From the NCBI RefSeq assembly GCF_000286455.1, contig NZ_ALKG01000099.1:1-64000 (forward strand): a stretch of DNA of 64,000 bases, in the 5' to 3' direction. Positions 32,935 to 41,616 of the stretch are shown in pieces (position 1 is the stretch's first letter; the number at the start of each line of letters is the position of its first letter). Source of the stretch: Selenomonas sp. FOBRC6. Lineage in GTDB: Bacteria; Bacillota; Negativicutes; Selenomonadales; Selenomonadaceae. Below the pieces are notes generated by a model. It did not search any database. It was given only the letters and a program-made list of their open reading frames with translations, and had not been told where the DNA came from. A program made the translations under genes and the position numbers.

Positions 32935-33794
32935 TCATCTCCGCGCAGCTTTGCCCGCAATGTCTCGATGCCCGTGCGCACACCGTCCGGCAGCTGTGAG
33001 AGCCGCACATCCAGTCGTGCAGCGATGTCCGCCTTCATGAGGCGCAGACGAAACTCCGTCAGTCCGAAATGCGGCGGTGGGATGTTGACACGGTGCAGGA
33101 GATACGGATTCGTCTCCACATTGTTCAGCCCCGCCTCACCCGTCACCGCTGTCAGGTAGTCCTCCTCGGCAAGCATCGCAACAATCCCCGCATCATACGC
33201 CCCCGTCGGATAGGAGAAGCTATAGATGGTTTTCAGCCCCTTCCACTCAAGCATCAGCTTTGAGAGCCGCAGCTCCTCGCGCTGTTTCTCGGGAGGCAGT
33301 GTCGTCAGCGGAATGTGGTTCGCCGTGTGGCTGCCAATCTCCATGCCGCGCCGCTCCATGTCAAAGAGATTATCCCATGTCATATAGCCGGGGAGACCGA
33401 TATCATTCGTCACCACATAGAACACCGCCTTCATGCCGCGCTCCTCGAGCATGGGAAGGACGACGCGGTGATTGTCCTCATAACCGTCGTCAAAAGAAAG
33501 GATGACGGGCTTCTCCGGCAGCGTCTGCTTGCCCTTGCGTGCGCGCGCGTAGTCCTGCGGCGTGATCGTCGTATAGCCCTCCGACGCGAGGTAGTCGAGC
33601 TGCTCGGCAAAGTCCGCAGGCGGCACAACGTACTTCTCTGCACCGGGACGCGGGTTCTCTGTAACCATGTGATACTCGAGGATGGGAAAACCCGCCGGCG
33701 GCTCTGCGGTCAGCACCCACGCCACAAATGCCAAGAACAGGAGCACGGGTAGCGGCATCCCCTTTGAAAGCAACCGCGCGATTCCTCTGATCAA
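32931..33794 (-). CDS. Membrane-anchored polysaccharide deacetylase
   Basis: 287 aa. One N-terminal membrane segment (about residues 13-30) precedes a NodB-homology domain. Motifs are VILSFDDGYEDN (catalytic Asp and metal Asp), GSHTANHIPL (two metal His), and a later FSYPTGAYD. Such enzymes remove N-acetyl groups from GlcNAc or MurNAc polymers in the envelope. It follows whiA by 4 bases and is coupled to the exported protein downstream. Substrate could be peptidoglycan or an exopolysaccharide. Confidence 0.86.
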   Translation of the reverse strand: MIRGIARLLSKGMPLPVLLFLAFVAWVLTAEPPAGFPILEYHMVTENPRPGAEKYVVPPADFAEQLDYLASEGYTTITPQDYARARKGKQTLPEKPVILSFDDGYEDNHRVVLPMLEERGMKAVFYVVTNDIGLPGYMTWDNLFDMERRGMEIGSHTANHIPLTTLPPEKQREELRLSKLMLEWKGLKTIYSFSYPTGAYDAGIVAMLAEEDYLTAVTGEAGLNNVETNPYLLHRVNIPPPHFGLTEFRLRLMKADIAARLDVRLSQLPDGVRTGIETLRAKLRGDE

Positions 33795-33798
33795 ATCT

Positions 33799-34722
33799 CT
33801 ATACCTCCTCCGCCGCCCTGCAGATCTTCCGCAGGCGGTGGCTCATGCCTGACTTGCTGATGTGGCAGAGCGCCGCAAGCTCCGCCATGCTGACCTCGGG
33901 ATGCGCACGGCGCATCTCTGCCGTCTCGCACAGATCCTCGGAGAGCGCCGCAAGGCGCCCCGTCGATGCAAGGCGCTCGATTGCAGCGAGCTGCTGCGCC
34001 GCAGCATCCACGGCACGCTGCAGATTCGCCGTCTCCACATTGACGAGACGGTTCACCTGCGCGCGTACCTCCTTGAGGTTGCGTGCGACCTCGATCTCCT
34101 CCGCCGCCTCCTCCGCACCGATCAGGGCGAGGAAGTCCATGACGGCATCGCCTTCCTTGAGGTAGACCACGTAGGTGTCACGCCGATCGGTCAAGCCGAC
34201 GGGGAAATGCAACCGCCGCAGGAGCGTGTGAAGCGCACGCCCCATCGTCGCGCTCTTCGCCGTGATCTCGAGATGACAGCTCGCCTCGGGACGGTTGACA
34301 CTGCCGCCGCCGAGGAATGCGCCACGCAGATAGGCCGCACGGCAGCATTTCTTGCGGATCAGCTCCATATCCGTACCCGCGCGCAGCGTCCCCGCCTCGA
34401 GGAAGCCGAGGCGCGTGAGGAGCGGCGTGACAGCCTCTCCTGCTGTGATATTGACGATGTACGTGCGCCGTCGCAGCTGCGGCGTGCGCTCCATTGCGAC
34501 CGAGGTCTCGATTCCTGTGTCCATCGTACGCAAGAGACGGATCACACGGCGCGCGACGGCGGCACTCGCCGCCTCAAACCGCAGCCCGAGGCCGTGCTCC
34601 CCGTCCGTTACCATCGACGCACCCATGCGCAGGAGTGCGGCAAGCTCTGCCGTCTGACAGCACTCACGCTCAGTATCCGTACGCGAGAGCGCATTCTTTA
34701 CATCCGAGGCGAACGACGGCAT
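33799..34722 (-). CDS. whiA: DNA-binding protein WhiA
   Basis: 307 aa. The N-terminus FASDVKNALSRTDTERECC is typical, followed by the homing-endonuclease-like domain (LRGAFLGGGSVNRPEASCHLEI) and a C-terminal helix-turn-helix (HPEVSMAELAALCHISKSGMSHRLRKI). WhiA regulates division or chromosome-segregation genes in Gram-positive relatives. Canonical position after rapZ and yvcK. Length normal. Confidence 0.94.
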   Translation of the reverse strand: MPSFASDVKNALSRTDTERECCQTAELAALLRMGASMVTDGEHGLGLRFEAASAAVARRVIRLLRTMDTGIETSVAMERTPQLRRRTYIVNITAGEAVTPLLTRLGFLEAGTLRAGTDMELIRKKCCRAAYLRGAFLGGGSVNRPEASCHLEITAKSATMGRALHTLLRRLHFPVGLTDRRDTYVVYLKEGDAVMDFLALIGAEEAAEEIEVARNLKEVRAQVNRLVNVETANLQRAVDAAAQQLAAIERLASTGRLAALSEDLCETAEMRRAHPEVSMAELAALCHISKSGMSHRLRKICRAAEEV

Positions 34723-34723
34723 C

Positions 34724-36019
34724 TCAGCTCACCCGAAAATCGTAGATCATGCGCATGACATTGCGGCTCAGCTTATCGGGGTCATGCCGCACGGCATCCG
34801 ACTGATTGATGATGTCTGCCGCAACAAAGCCGATGCCGAGCGCGTTGATTTCCGCCTCGTCCACGGCGACGGGCACAATGCCCTCCGCCGCATACTTTTC
34901 ACGCAGCTCATCCGAGATCGGTGCGCTGTTGACGAGCATAAAGTCGATCGCCCCACGCCCCGCGTGCTTGATGATCGCCTCCGCGTGCATGGACGCCGTA
35001 TAGCCGTCCGTCTCGCCGGGCTGCGTCATGACGTTGCAGATGTAGATCTTGAGCGCACGGCTTTTTCGCAACTCCTCCGCCACGCCATTCACAAGGAGGT
35101 TCGGCATGATGCTCGTGTAGAGGCTGCCGGGACCGAGGATGATTGCATCCGCCGTGCGAATCGCTTCGAGTGCGGACGGCACTGGCGCAACATCCTGCGG
35201 ATGAAGGCGAACGCGGCGAATACGCCCCGGCACCTCCGGGATGTGGGACTCGCCCTCGACGACAGTGCCATCCTCGAGGATCGCATCGAGGCGCACGGAC
35301 TGCTTCGAGGCGGGGAGCACACGCCCCTTGACCGCGAGAACCTTCGAGGACTCGCGCAGCGCCGTCTCCATATCGCCCGTGACCTCCGCCATCGCCGCGA
35401 GGAAGAGGTTGCCAAAGCTGTGACCCGCGAGATTACTCCGCCCCTCGAAGCGATGCTGAAAGAGTTTTTCCATCAGCGGCTCGGTGTCGGCGAGCGCAAC
35501 GAGGCAGTTTCTGAGATCGCCGGGGGGAATGATACCCAGCTCCTCGCGCAGGCGGCCCGATGAGCCGCCGTCATCTGCGACCGTCACCACCGCCGTCACA
35601 TTGCTCGTGAGCTCCTTGATCCCGCGCAGGAGGACAGAGAGGCCGTGTCCGCCGCCGATCACGGTGACCGCAGGGCCGCGGCTGAGGCGCGTCTTTTCAT
35701 AGACGAGATCGACGAGGCGCGCCGATGTACCCTCAGGCATCAGCGCTGTGATGACGGAGCGGATGATGTGTCGCGTAGCGAGCAGCATGAGCCCGCTGCC
35801 GAGGAGCGCAACCGCCGTCCCCGCAATCGCCGTGAAGCCGTAGTCATAGCTGCCCTGCCACGTATAGACGAATCGGAAGATCGCCTCCTCGATGCTGTCG
35901 ATGTATTTGTAGTTGAAGATGAGCGCAGCGCCGAGTCCGACACAGAGCGTTCCAATCGCAAAGACGAAGAGCCAGCGCTTGAAGCCCATCCCCGGGTAGA
36001 GCCATTTGATGAGATGCAT
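34724..36019 (-). CDS. yvcK: YvcK-family gluconeogenesis/cell-shape factor with N-terminal membrane region
   Basis: 431 aa. About residues 15-95 contain two hydrophobic segments, absent from the about 317 aa Bacillus YvcK. The YvcK domain follows with TVIGGGHGLSVLLRGIKELT, VTVADDGGSSGRLREELG, GHSFGNLFLAAM, and ILGPGSLYTSIMPNLLV. The family binds UDP-GlcNAc and links sugar metabolism to envelope growth. It lies between rapZ and whiA with 1-4 base gaps. Confidence 0.93.
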   Translation of the reverse strand: MHLIKWLYPGMGFKRWLFVFAIGTLCVGLGAALIFNYKYIDSIEEAIFRFVYTWQGSYDYGFTAIAGTAVALLGSGLMLLATRHIIRSVITALMPEGTSARLVDLVYEKTRLSRGPAVTVIGGGHGLSVLLRGIKELTSNVTAVVTVADDGGSSGRLREELGIIPPGDLRNCLVALADTEPLMEKLFQHRFEGRSNLAGHSFGNLFLAAMAEVTGDMETALRESSKVLAVKGRVLPASKQSVRLDAILEDGTVVEGESHIPEVPGRIRRVRLHPQDVAPVPSALEAIRTADAIILGPGSLYTSIMPNLLVNGVAEELRKSRALKIYICNVMTQPGETDGYTASMHAEAIIKHAGRGAIDFMLVNSAPISDELREKYAAEGIVPVAVDEAEINALGIGFVAADIINQSDAVRHDPDKLSRNVMRMIYDFRVS

Positions 36020-36022
36020 GAA

Positions 36023-36934
36023 CTAGCCCTCGCTCACGTGTTCATGTACCTCGTTCTTCATGAGGTCACGATGCTCGAGATGCGCCGCATAGCTCCCCTT
36101 GATCCGATCGTAGAGATGCTTTGCGATAAAGACGCTGCGGTGCATGCCGCCCGTACATCCGATGGCAATGACAAGCTGGCTTTTTCCCTCCTTGACATAC
36201 TGCGGCAGGAGAAAGTCAATCATCCCATCGAGGTACTGCTCGAATTTCTGCGTCACATCCCACGACTCGATGTAGGAGGAGACCTGCGGAACGGTGCCGC
36301 TCTTGTTGCGCAGCGAGTCGACATAGAACGGATTCGGCAGAAATCGCACATCAAAGACGAGGTCGGCGTCGAGCGGGATTCCGTACTTGAAGCCAAAGGA
36401 GAGGATATTGACATTCATCTCCGCATCCTTGCCCGGCGTATCGTAGTGCTGGCGGATAATATCGCGCAGCTCAGCCTTGCGCAGACGGGAGGTGTCGATC
36501 AGCTGCGTTGCTCGTGCACGGATCTCTGCGAGCTGCCCGCGCTCGCGCGTCACGCCCTCCGAGATGCGCGCATCCGGCGCGAGCGGGTGGGGACGGCGTG
36601 TCTCCTTGTAGCGGCGGATGATGACGTCGTCGGACGCCTCGATAAAGAGGAGCTCATAGGCAACATCCCCCGCATCCAGTTCGCCGAGAACGCGCACAAA
36701 GTCGTCAAAGAACTCGCGGCTGCGCGTGTCCACAACAATCGCCGCGCGGCTGATCTGCCCGTGCGTCTCACGGCAGAGATCGATGAATTTCGGAATGAAG
36801 ACGGGGGGCAGATTGTCCACGCAGAAATAGCCCAGATCCTCCATATAGCGCGCCGCAAGCGACTTCCCGCCGCCCGACAGCCCCGTCACGATCACGGGGC
36901 GGAACTTCTCCACCGCACGTTTCACGTCTGCCAT
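36023..36934 (-). CDS. rapZ: RNase adapter/nucleotide-binding protein RapZ
   Basis: 303 aa. Walker A is VTGLSGGGKSLAARYMEDLGY followed by FCVDNLPP, the family hallmark. The C-terminal RapZ domain shows IAIGCTGGMHRSVFIAKHL. In E. coli it targets RNase E to a small RNA; in Firmicutes the role is less clear and linked to yvcK. Upstream gene of the rapZ-yvcK-whiA trio. Confidence 0.94.
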   Translation of the reverse strand: MADVKRAVEKFRPVIVTGLSGGGKSLAARYMEDLGYFCVDNLPPVFIPKFIDLCRETHGQISRAAIVVDTRSREFFDDFVRVLGELDAGDVAYELLFIEASDDVIIRRYKETRRPHPLAPDARISEGVTRERGQLAEIRARATQLIDTSRLRKAELRDIIRQHYDTPGKDAEMNVNILSFGFKYGIPLDADLVFDVRFLPNPFYVDSLRNKSGTVPQVSSYIESWDVTQKFEQYLDGMIDFLLPQYVKEGKSQLVIAIGCTGGMHRSVFIAKHLYDRIKGSYAAHLEHRDLMKNEVHEHVSEG

Positions 36935-36943
36935 AGTATCACC

Positions 36944-37738
36944 TCACAGTACGAATTTCTCAATCGCGAGCGCAATTCCGTTCGCGTCGTTCGACGCCGT
37001 TATATAACGCGCGCGTTCCTTTGCGCCCGGAAGGCCGTTCTCAGGCACAACGGAGAACGCGCCCATCTCGAGCATCTCATAGTCATTGTCCGCATCGCCC
37101 GCAACCATGACCTCGTCGAGGGTCAGCCCCATCGCATCCGCGAGCGCCTGCACGCCGACCGCCTTGTTGATGCCGGGCGGGTTGATATCGACGCTCGTGC
37201 CCGTATTCTGCTGCGGCACGAGCTGATCGCCGAAGCGCTCCTGCACCGCATGCACATAGGAGCCGATGCCCTCGTCTAGCTCGCGCAGGACGAACTGCGG
37301 CACGTTCTCCGTATAGCGCAGGTAGTCGCTGCCGACGCCATTCACCGTGAAATGCGCCGTCGTGCGGTAGGCGGCAAAGTATTCCTCGCGGTACTCAGGC
37401 GCGTAAATCTCCGTGCCGATATACCAGTTCACGTACCAGTCGCGCTCGTAGGCAAATGTCAGAAACTCGCGCGTCAGAGCAGGATCGAAATAGCATGCAA
37501 AGACGGGCTCCTCCTCCGCTTTTCCGACATAGCCACCGTTGCAGCAGATGACGGGCGCATCCGAGGCAAGCAGGCGCGCAAAGTAGAGCGCCGAGCGCAG
37601 CATGCGCCCCGTCGCAATCGTCACCGTGACGCCGCGCGACATTGCACGCGCAAGGATGTCCTTTGTGCGCGTCGTGATCTTCTTGTCCGATGTCAGGAGC
37701 GTTCCGTCCAGATCGAGCGCAATGAGTTTGATCGCCAT
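36944..37738 (-). CDS. Cof-type HAD-IIB phosphatase
   Basis: 264 aa. HAD motif I is IALDLDGTLLTSDKKI, motif II/III Lys lies in PPGINKAVGVQALADAMG, and the acidic motif is VMVAGDADNDYEMLEMG. Cof-like enzymes dephosphorylate sugar phosphates or similar small molecules. A paralogue lies 3 bases upstream. Substrate unknown. Confidence 0.9.
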   Translation of the reverse strand: MAIKLIALDLDGTLLTSDKKITTRTKDILARAMSRGVTVTIATGRMLRSALYFARLLASDAPVICCNGGYVGKAEEEPVFACYFDPALTREFLTFAYERDWYVNWYIGTEIYAPEYREEYFAAYRTTAHFTVNGVGSDYLRYTENVPQFVLRELDEGIGSYVHAVQERFGDQLVPQQNTGTSVDINPPGINKAVGVQALADAMGLTLDEVMVAGDADNDYEMLEMGAFSVVPENGLPGAKERARYITASNDANGIALAIEKFVL

Positions 37739-37741
37739 AAC

Positions 37742-38575
37742 TCAGCCCTTCATCGGCACGGGCGCATCCGCGCCCATGCCGAGCACATAGTGATAGATCG
37801 CCGCTGCAAGCCCGTTCTCCGTGCAAGAGAGCGTCTCGTAGTCCGCCTCCTCTTTGACCGCGGGGAAGGCATTGCCCATAGCAACACTCTTGCCCGCCGC
37901 CTTCAGCATGGGCAGATCATTGTATGCATCGCCGATCGCCATCGTCTCCTCAATGGCGATGCCGAGCTTTGCGGCAAGCGATGTCAGCGCCGATGCCTTG
38001 GAGATTCCCTTCGGCACGATCTCGATGAGGCAGTCCGCCGAGCGCGTCACATCCACCCGATCGCCGAATGCTGCAAGCACCGCCTCCGAGCGCGTGAGCG
38101 TCACATCGCGTCCCTCGGTCACGAGGAGCAGCTTGCAGTTGCCCGCCGTGTGTGCAAAAAGCCCGTCCCAGCCGACTGCCACCCCCGAGATCTTCTGCGA
38201 ATTCTCATAGAAGCGTGACTCGTCGCACGCCTCGACATAGCGCAGAACGCCGCCGCTGTAGGTCTGGATATACCAGTCGCGCGCCTGACAGAACGCGATG
38301 ATGTCATGTGCAAGCACCGCATCAATCGTATGCTCCTCGTAGACACGCCCGCTCGGGCTCTTGATGAGCCCGCCGTTGTACGAGATGATTGGCACGTCCA
38401 CGCCGAGCGCCTGTGCAACGGGCAGTGCCGCCTCGAACATGCGCCCCGTTGCGATTGTCACGACAACGCCCGCCTCCGTCGCACGGCGCACCGCCGCTAT
38501 ATTCTCCGCCGAGACCACATTGCCGTCCGGCAGCATCGTCCCGTCCAGATCCGATACAAACAGCTTTACCGCCAT
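37742..38575 (-). CDS. Cof-type HAD-IIB phosphatase (paralogue)
   Basis: 277 aa. Motif I LFVSDLDGTMLPDGN, Lys in VPKGISKASALTSLAAKLG, acidic motif AIGDAYNDLPMLKAAG. It shares the architecture of the downstream HAD gene, so the pair probably arose by tandem duplication and diverged. Start set at ATG 38575 with AGGAGGGGG upstream. It may be the first gene of the operon running to 31675. Confidence 0.9.
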   Translation of the reverse strand: MAVKLFVSDLDGTMLPDGNVVSAENIAAVRRATEAGVVVTIATGRMFEAALPVAQALGVDVPIISYNGGLIKSPSGRVYEEHTIDAVLAHDIIAFCQARDWYIQTYSGGVLRYVEACDESRFYENSQKISGVAVGWDGLFAHTAGNCKLLLVTEGRDVTLTRSEAVLAAFGDRVDVTRSADCLIEIVPKGISKASALTSLAAKLGIAIEETMAIGDAYNDLPMLKAAGKSVAMGNAFPAVKEEADYETLSCTENGLAAAIYHYVLGMGADAPVPMKG

Positions 38576-38610
38576 TTCGTCCCCCTCCTGTATTCCCTGT
38601 GTTTTATCAG

Positions 38611-38640
38611 CTGACAAAGCGCTTTCCCCTATGTTATAAT
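38611..38640 (+). promoter_or_regulatory. Promoter of the 38.7-40.0 kb plus-strand genes
   Basis: CTGACA (38611-38616), 18-base spacer, TATAAT (38635-38640). The -10 is perfect, the -35 matches 5/6. It lies 34 bases before a ribosome-binding site GGGAGG. Confidence 0.68.
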
Positions 38641-38673
38641 ACCCCGAAACGATTCATCGAAGGGAGGCACCGC

Positions 38674-39162
38674 ATGCAGCATATATTCCGCCAGCTCGTC
38701 ATCCTCGTCGCACTCATCCTCATCCTCGTCGGCATCTTCGGTCTCTCCTACACCTATCAGATCGACCATCGCTCTGCGCGCAGTCTCTCCGCGTATGCGC
38801 GCATCGACTTTCAGGCATCCTACACAGGCGAGGGGCGGCTCGAGGGTGCGACCCTTGCACTCTGGGACTACCGCTTCGACGAGGCAAAACTCCTGCCCGA
38901 TGTCATCCTCTACACAGACGGCGCCGCATGGGAGATGAAGGCAGCGACGAAATACACGCCGCGTCCCGTTCCCGAGGCGGACAGCCCCTACAAGAACGAA
39001 AACAAATTCTTCGTCGAGCTGCCGCGCGCGAGCCTCCCCGCCATCCGCAAGGCGACGGGCATCCGCGTGCGCTTTTACTACGACAACGGCCAGACCATCG
39101 ACCTGCCGCTGAATGAACCCGACCTTGCCTACTGGCAGCGTGAACTCGGACGCGGCATCTAA
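38674..39162 (+). CDS. Membrane-anchored protein of unknown function
   Basis: 162 aa. One strong hydrophobic segment (about residues 7-26, VILVALILILVGIFGL) then a soluble extracytoplasmic domain of about 130 residues, probably beta-rich. No family recognised. Start ATG is supported by GGGAGG. A NusG-domain-II gene and a Gx-transporter gene follow in the same direction, so all three may be cotranscribed. Confidence 0.7.
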   Translation: MQHIFRQLVILVALILILVGIFGLSYTYQIDHRSARSLSAYARIDFQASYTGEGRLEGATLALWDYRFDEAKLLPDVILYTDGAAWEMKAATKYTPRPVPEADSPYKNENKFFVELPRASLPAIRKATGIRVRFYYDNGQTIDLPLNEPDLAYWQRELGRGI

Positions 39163-39210
39163 AAGCTATTGTACTGTTATTGAAAACATTCGTCAAGGCA
39201 GGGAACTCCA

Positions 39211-39549
39211 ATGAAGAAGAACGACCTCATGCTCATCGGCGCGCTGCTCCTCCTCTGCGGGATCGGCGCCGTATTTTTTTTCACGCACGCGGACAGTGAA
39301 ACACGCCACGCCGTCATTACGCAGAACAATGTCGAGCTCTATGACATCCCACTCACAGGACATACGGGCACGGAGGAGATCCGAATCTCTGACGAGGATG
39401 GCGAGAACATCATCCGCATTGAGGGCGAGACGATCGCCGTCATTGACGCCGACTGCCCCGATCTCGTCTGTGTGCATACGGGTGCGGCATCGCAAAAGGG
39501 CGACGTGATCGCCTGCCTGCCGCACAAGCTCCTGATCGAAGTGAAATGA
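39211..39549 (+). CDS. NusG domain II-containing exported protein
   Basis: 112 aa. An N-terminal hydrophobic segment (about residues 7-25) is followed by a domain with IIRIEGETIAVIDADCPDLVCVHTG and CLPHKLLIEV, the stand-alone NusG-domain-II pattern with three conserved cysteines. It is not a transcription factor; the domain lies outside the membrane. In many anaerobes it sits beside a Gx transporter and an ApbE-type gene; here the Gx transporter follows 1 base later, but ApbE is absent. Role unknown. Confidence 0.85.
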   Translation: MKKNDLMLIGALLLLCGIGAVFFFTHADSETRHAVITQNNVELYDIPLTGHTGTEEIRISDEDGENIIRIEGETIAVIDADCPDLVCVHTGAASQKGDVIACLPHKLLIEVK

Positions 39550-39550
39550 T

Positions 39551-40039
39551 ATGAACAGACTTCAACGGATCACGCGCATTGCGCTGCTCACGGCGCTCTC
39601 GCTCATTCTCTTTATCATCGAGGGATTCCTGCCCCTGCCGCTGCCCGTCCCCGGCGCAAAGCTCGGGCTCGCTGCCATCGTCACTCTGATTGCGCTCTAT
39701 CTGCTCCCCGCACGCGATGCGGCACTCATGCTCACGCTGCGCATCGTACTCGCCTCTGCGTTCGGCGGCGGACTCGCCCCCATGATCTACAGCCTCGCAG
39801 GCGGCGTGGCGAGTTTTGCAGCAATGGTGCTGCTGAAACGATACACGCAGCTCTCGATCATCGGCATCAGTGCGGCGGGTGGCTTCCTACACAATATGGC
39901 GCAGCTGCTTGTCGCCGCCGCAGTCTTGGAAACCACGGCACTCTTCGTCTATGCGCCCGTGCTTGGCATCGTCGGCATACTCACGGGCATACTCATCGGC
40001 ATCACCGCACGCGGAATTTTACAGAAAATATCAAGATAA
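39551..40039 (+). CDS. Gx transporter family protein (HepS component I-like)
   Basis: 162 aa, about five hydrophobic segments. ALLTALSLILFIIEGFLPL and the Gly-rich LRIVLASAFGGGLAPMIYSLAGG fit the Gx transporter family, often mis-named heptaprenyl diphosphate synthase component I. It is probably an S-component-like small transporter; substrate unknown. It is coupled to the NusG-II gene (1-base gap). Confidence 0.83.
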   Translation: MNRLQRITRIALLTALSLILFIIEGFLPLPLPVPGAKLGLAAIVTLIALYLLPARDAALMLTLRIVLASAFGGGLAPMIYSLAGGVASFAAMVLLKRYTQLSIIGISAAGGFLHNMAQLLVAAAVLETTALFVYAPVLGIVGILTGILIGITARGILQKISR

Positions 40040-40042
40040 ATA

Positions 40043-40071
40043 TTCTCATTTTCACTTTTTTGTGCTATACT
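40043..40071 (+). promoter_or_regulatory. Probable promoter of fumC
   Basis: TTCTCA (40043-40048), 17-base spacer, TATACT (40066-40071), upstream of AAGGAGG. Four of six and five of six matches. Confidence 0.5.
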
Positions 40072-40121
40072 GTCATTAGCAGATTTTTCTCTCTACTATG
40101 AATTTAAGGAGGACAATCCAA

Positions 40122-41486
40122 ATGGAGTATCGCATCGAACATGATTCCCTCGGCGAAGTCAAGGTGCCCGCAGACAAGTATTGGGCGGCGCAGACGGAGC
40201 GCAGCTTCGAGAACTTCCCCATCGGCATTGAGAAGATGCCCGCCGAGATCATCCACGCATTCGGCATTCTGAAGAAATCCGCCGCGATTGCAAACAATAA
40301 GCTCGGCAAGCTCGACGAGAAGCGCCTCGATGCCATCAAGGCGGCGTGCGATGAGATCATCGCGGGCAAACTCGCAGAGCATTTCCCGCTTGCGGTCTGG
40401 CAGACGGGCAGCGGAACGCAGTCGAACATGAACGTCAACGAGGTCATCGCGAACCGCGGCAACGAAATCGCGGGCGAGAAGATCCTCCATCCGAACGATC
40501 ACTCCAATATGTCGCAGAGCTCGAACGACACCTTCCCGACCGCGATGCACATCGCTGCCGTCATTGCAATCGAGGACGGGCTCTTCCCGAGCATCGACCT
40601 CCTCGCCAACACCTTCCGTCGCCTCATGAAGGAAAACGAGGGCATCGTCAAGACAGGGCGCACCCATCTGCAGGATGCAGTGCCTATCTCCTTCACGCAG
40701 GAAATTAGCGGCTGGCTCGCCATGCTCGAGCAGTCGAAGAAGCAGCTGCAGGCATCACTCCCCTTCCTCCACGAGCTCGCGCTCGGCGGCACGGCTGTCG
40801 GCACGGGGCTGAACACGCCGAAGGGCTTCGATGTCGCCGTGGCACAGGCAGCGAGCGAGCTGACGGGCAAGAGCTTCGTCACTGCACCGAACAAGTTCCA
40901 CGCGCTCACGAGCAAGGACGCAATCGTCTTTGCACACGGCGGCCTGAAAGGTCTCGCAGCGAATATGATGAAGATTGCAAATGACATCCGCTGGCTCGCG
41001 GCAGGTCCACGCTGCGGTCTCGGCGAGATTACGATTCCCGCCAACGAGCCGGGCAGCTCCATCATGCCGGGCAAGGTCAACCCGACCCAGTGCGAATCTG
41101 TCACGATGGTTGCCGTGCAGGTCATGGGCAACGACGCCGCCATCGGCATCGCCGCCTCGCAGGGCAATTTCGAGCTGAACGTCTTCATGCCCGTCATGAT
41201 CTACGACTTCCTCCAGTCCGCGCGGCTGCTCACCGACTCCATCAAGTCGTTCAATGATCGCTGCGTCACGGGCATCACTGCGAACCGCGAGAAGATGCAC
41301 GAGAACCTGCATCGCTCGCTCATGCTCGTCACGGCGCTGAACCCGTACATTGGCTACGAGAACGCTGCAAAGACCGCGCACAAGGCGTTCGACGAGAACA
41401 TCAGCCTCAAGGAGGCGTGCGTTGCCCTCGGCTTCCTCACGGCTGAGAAATTCGACGAGGTATTCCATCCCGAAGAGATGGTCTGA
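40122..41486 (+). CDS. fumC: Class II fumarate hydratase
   Basis: 454 aa. The superfamily signature GSSIMPGKVNPTQCE lies near residues 311-325. HPNDHSNMSQSSNDTFPTA and TGRTHLQDAVPISFTQE supply the other active-site segments. Interconverts fumarate and malate without an Fe-S cluster, useful in the succinate/propionate route of Selenomonadales. Start at ATG 40122 with AAGGAGG nine bases upstream; an in-frame ATG at 40098 precedes that site. Stands alone between a promoter and a terminator. Confidence 0.95.
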   Translation: MEYRIEHDSLGEVKVPADKYWAAQTERSFENFPIGIEKMPAEIIHAFGILKKSAAIANNKLGKLDEKRLDAIKAACDEIIAGKLAEHFPLAVWQTGSGTQSNMNVNEVIANRGNEIAGEKILHPNDHSNMSQSSNDTFPTAMHIAAVIAIEDGLFPSIDLLANTFRRLMKENEGIVKTGRTHLQDAVPISFTQEISGWLAMLEQSKKQLQASLPFLHELALGGTAVGTGLNTPKGFDVAVAQAASELTGKSFVTAPNKFHALTSKDAIVFAHGGLKGLAANMMKIANDIRWLAAGPRCGLGEITIPANEPGSSIMPGKVNPTQCESVTMVAVQVMGNDAAIGIAASQGNFELNVFMPVMIYDFLQSARLLTDSIKSFNDRCVTGITANREKMHENLHRSLMLVTALNPYIGYENAAKTAHKAFDENISLKEACVALGFLTAEKFDEVFHPEEMV

Positions 41487-41500
41487 GTCTCATCTAAAGC

Positions 41501-41556
41501 CTCCCCCGCCGAAGCGGGGGAGGGGAACCGCGCAAGCGGTGGAAGGGGCGCCCCTT
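41501..41556. repeat. Three tandem small palindromes (REP-like element)
   Basis: Three adjacent hairpins: CTCCCCCGC/GCGGGGGAG (41501-41522, tetraloop CGAA), ACCGC/GCGGT (41527-41540, loop GCAA), and the self-complementary AAGGGGCGCCCCTT (41543-41556). The arrangement resembles short dispersed intergenic repeats. No second copy was noticed in this window. Confidence 0.6.
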
Positions 41557-41569
41557 CTCCGATAAAACA

Positions 41570-41614
41570 GGTGCTGCACGAAGCCCAAAAGTTTCGTGCA
41601 GCACCCTTTTCGTT
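41570..41614. terminator. Bidirectional terminator between fumC and crp-like gene
   Basis: Perfect 13-base stem GGTGCTGCACGAA (41570-41582) with TTCGTGCAGCACC (41593-41605), 10-base loop, then CTTTTCGTTTT on the plus strand. On the minus strand the stem is followed by TGTTTTATC. It serves the convergent fumC and crp-like genes. Confidence 0.88.
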
Positions 41615-41616
41615 TT

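Noticed and set aside
35645-37279. Plus-strand open frame of about 540 codons
   Set aside because: Antisense to yvcK, rapZ and a HAD gene; no ribosome site or motif.
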